Of a stretch of 64,000 nt of DNA, positions 61,880-64,000 are shown one piece after another. Every line of letters starts with the position of its first letter. Position 1 is the first letter of the stretch. The DNA lies in the NCBI GenBank assembly GCA_002415025.1, contig DIBR01000002.1, positions 1 through 64,000 on the forward strand. Reading direction: 5' to 3'. Source of the stretch: Spongiibacteraceae bacterium UBA5047 (GTDB lineage: Bacteria > Pseudomonadota > Gammaproteobacteria > Pseudomonadales > Spongiibacteraceae). The translations under genes were made by a program, and so were the position numbers. The notes below the pieces were generated by a model. It was not told where the DNA came from, did not search any database, and worked only from the letters and a program-made list of their open reading frames with translations.

Positions 61880-64000
61880 ATGCAGCTACAACCATCGGAA
61901 GACCAGCGACTTGTCAGGGACTCGTTCGCGGCCTTTTTCCGCAAGGAACTGCCCTCGGCACGTATTCGGGAGGCCGAGCGCGCCGGCGGATTTGATACCG
62001 CGTTGTGGCAAAGTCTGGTAGCGCTGGGTGCGCCTCTAATGCGTGTACCGGCCGACAAGGGCGGCAGTGATTCCGGTTTGCTGGATGCGGTATTTATGGC
62101 CGCTGAGTACGGGCGTTATCTCGCGCCCGCGCCACTGCTGGAAGTGCTGGTTGCCGCACGGTTGCTGGCTGCGCTCAACCGCGACGAGTTACTGGAACAG
62201 ATAGCGCGGGGTGACCGGCGGGTTGGTTTCATGCCTCTGCCTGTTAATGCAGGCGACAGGGTGGTTGTTCCCAACCTTTGCGCTTGTGATGCAATTGTTG
62301 CGCTGCGTGACAATCAACTGGTGTTGCTGACAATAGACTCAGCTCCGTTGGCGCAAAATAATCTGGGGCGCGCCGCCATTGCTCCCTGGCCGGTGCCGGC
62401 AGACGCCGAGCTTCTGGCCGAAGGCCCGGACGCAATCAACCTGTTTCAGGGTGCGGCGGAGGAATGGAAATTACTGGTGGCGTCGGCGGCGGTTGGTGCG
62501 GCGCAGCGCGCGATGGAGATTGCCTCCGAATACGCGAATGAGCGCGAAGCCTTTGGCCGCCCGATTGGCAGTTATCAGGGCATTGCCCATCCGCTGGCGG
62601 ACTCTGCCTGTGATGTGGATGGTGCAGAGCTTTTGATATGGCGTGCGGTCAGTGCCATCGCCGAAAAAGACCCGGAGGCAGACTCGCTGATCTCGCAAGT
62701 GTGGTGGTGGGTATCCGAAGCCTGTCCGATGGCGGCACATCGCTCGCTCAGAACCCTCGGTGGTTACGGCCTCACCCTGGAGTACGACGCTCAACTCTAT
62801 CTGCGCCGAATCAAAACCTGGGTACTGTTGTGCGGCAACCCCGAAAGTGCGCTCGATGACGCCGGTGCCCGCCTGTTTTTACAGCAGCATGTCGGGTTGC
62901 CACCTGCGGGCGAGGTGAGTATTGAATTTGGTTTGGGTGAACAGGCCCATGCCTACGAGCAGGAAACACGTACATTCTTTGAGAAAAACCTGACGTCTGA
63001 GTTGAAGAAAAAACGCCATCATTCAACCTCCAGCCACGATCCGGAATTTCACAAACAGCTGGCGGCGGCCGGGCTGATTTTTGGCAACTGGCCGGTAGAG
63101 CAGGGCGGTCGCGGCTACGACGGTTATATTGCCCACGCGGCGAGCCGGGTATTTGAAGAAGTGAACTGGTCTACCTTTATGGCGGGCACCAGTGGCATGG
63201 TAGCCGGGGTTATCCAGTTGTTCGGCTCCGACGAGGCCAAGCGTGACATTCTGCCGCGCATACGCGACGGCGAGATTATCTGCTCGCTGGGTTTTAGCGA
63301 ACCGAGTTGCGGATCAGATGTGTTTGCCGCCAAAACCAGTGCGGTAAAAGACGGCGATGACTGGCTGATCAATGGCCAGAAAATGTTTACCACCGGCGCG
63401 CACATCGCCGACTACGTGCTGCTGCTTACCCGCACCGACCCCGATGCGAAAAAGCACGCGGGTATCACCCTGTTTCTGGTGCCGCTCAAAGCCGAGGGCG
63501 TGGAAATACACAAGGTTGAAACCCTGATGAGTGAGCGCACCAACATCACTTACTATCAGGACGTGCGCGTGAGCGATGCCATGCGCCTGGGCGATGTGAA
63601 TGCCGGTGTGTTCGTTATGATCAAGGCGCTGGAATCCGAACACAGCGGCGCCGGCTATCACATGGGGCAGATTTCATTGTGGTTGCATGCCATGCAGTGG
63701 GCGAACACAAAAGACGCTAATGGGCAGCGGCCACTCGATAACGCCGATATCCGCCGTGGCCTCGCCAGAGTCAGAACGCGCTTCAATGTTTCCGAAATTT
63801 TGATGTTCAGAAGTCTCTGGGCATCGGAAGAAGGTGTTGAGGGAACGCTTTATGGCCCCAAATCCAAATTGTTCGCCTCTGAAAGTTACACCACCAACAG
63901 TTGGGAGCTGATGAAACTGGCGGCGCCTTTCTCACTCTTCGAGGGCCGCGAGGGTCTCGGTGGCATCGAGCAGGGCCATCGCCGCGCCTACGGCACAACC
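61880..64000 (+). CDS. Fused two-unit acyl-CoA dehydrogenase, FadE34-like (cut by window edge)
   Basis: An open frame from the ATG at 61880 to the end of the window (707 codons so far). It has two acyl-CoA dehydrogenase units. The first, about 1-330, is divergent: SEYANEREAFGRPIGSYQGI, LRTLGGYGLTLEYD. The second, about 355 onward, is canonical: EQGGRGYDGYIAHAASRVFE, CSLGFSEPSCGSDVFAAKTS, DDWLINGQKMFTTGAHIADY. This duplex layout is that of FadE34-type dehydrogenases acting on steroid or bile-acid side-chain CoA esters. It differs from the two-gene version at 41616-43882, which has the same two parts as separate proteins. No stop codon was seen before 64000. Confidence 0.88.
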   Translation, partial: MQLQPSEDQRLVRDSFAAFFRKELPSARIREAERAGGFDTALWQSLVALGAPLMRVPADKGGSDSGLLDAVFMAAEYGRYLAPAPLLEVLVAARLLAALNRDELLEQIARGDRRVGFMPLPVNAGDRVVVPNLCACDAIVALRDNQLVLLTIDSAPLAQNNLGRAAIAPWPVPADAELLAEGPDAINLFQGAAEEWKLLVASAAVGAAQRAMEIASEYANEREAFGRPIGSYQGIAHPLADSACDVDGAELLIWRAVSAIAEKDPEADSLISQVWWWVSEACPMAAHRSLRTLGGYGLTLEYDAQLYLRRIKTWVLLCGNPESALDDAGARLFLQQHVGLPPAGEVSIEFGLGEQAHAYEQETRTFFEKNLTSELKKKRHHSTSSHDPEFHKQLAAAGLIFGNWPVEQGGRGYDGYIAHAASRVFEEVNWSTFMAGTSGMVAGVIQLFGSDEAKRDILPRIRDGEIICSLGFSEPSCGSDVFAAKTSAVKDGDDWLINGQKMFTTGAHIADYVLLLTRTDPDAKKHAGITLFLVPLKAEGVEIHKVETLMSERTNITYYQDVRVSDAMRLGDVNAGVFVMIKALESEHSGAGYHMGQISLWLHAMQWANTKDANGQRPLDNADIRRGLARVRTRFNVSEILMFRSLWASEEGVEGTLYGPKSKLFASESYTTNSWELMKLAAPFSLFEGREGLGGIEQGHRRAYGTT

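Overview
The window looks like chromosome of a marine-type gammaproteobacterium. The left edge carries the conserved order atpD-atpC-glmU-glmS, and the AtpD, GlmU and GlmS sequences read like those of Pseudomonas and Cellvibrionales relatives. No rRNA, tRNA, CRISPR array or intact transposase was seen. Everything right of about 4.7 kb is accessory and mainly catabolic.

Layout. (1) 1-4669: end of the ATP synthase operon, then glmU and glmS. (2) 4.9-22.8 kb: a short AraC-type HTH remnant, an SCPx-type thiolase, a MalT/LuxR-type regulator and an MDR reductase on the minus strand. Divergent from these is a six-gene operon with the make-up of the acetophenone carboxylase locus (HyuA-like, zinc-ribbon small subunit, HyuA-like, HyuB-like, a 277-aa fifth protein, then an acetoacetyl/benzoylacetyl-CoA-synthetase-like ligase). 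A TonB receptor and a strong terminator follow. (3) 23.3-25.4 kb: an encapsulated-ferritin-family protein without an encapsulin, a GNAT acetyltransferase and a histone-deacetylase-fold enzyme. (4) 25.5-50.9 kb: a large catabolic block. It has a KstD-like flavoprotein, two Rieske oxygenases, a GST, an acyl-CoA ligase, two amidohydrolase-fold proteins (a third is at 60.5 kb), a second HyuB/HyuA pair, two SDRs, three acyl-CoA dehydrogenases, an ACAD10-like phosphotransferase, a PaaI thioesterase and a 1274-aa four-domain fusion (FGGY kinase + D-2-hydroxyacid dehydrogenase + SCP2 + class II aldolase). (5) 51.3-54.4 kb: an AT-richer patch of small minus-strand genes with attC-like sites, resembling an integron cassette array without an integrase. 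(6) 54.6-64.0 kb: more catabolism (dienelactone hydrolase, aldehyde dehydrogenase, enoyl-CoA hydratase, thiolase, amidohydrolase, fused FadE34-like dehydrogenase cut by the window edge), interrupted by a YefM/YoeB toxin-antitoxin pair and a decayed alcohol dehydrogenase.

How it fits together. A 14-bp palindrome close to AATAGTGTACTATT lies in four promoter regions between 29.1 and 60.4 kb. This suggests that much of regions 4 and 6 is one regulon under a regulator encoded outside the window. The enzyme set (KstD-like dehydrogenation, Rieske hydroxylation, CoA activation, repeated ACAD/hydratase/thiolase steps) suggests degradation of a steroid-like or other alicyclic compound, but no KshB-like reductase and no extradiol dioxygenase is present, so the substrate is open. 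The Apc-like operon suggests a separate route: ATP-dependent carboxylation of a ketone, CoA activation of the beta-keto acid and thiolytic cleavage.

Three families of dispersed inverted repeats sit between the genes. One region (37567-38156) is a three-copy tandem array that also duplicates the last eleven codons of an SDR gene. All functional calls are from reading sequence; no searches were run.
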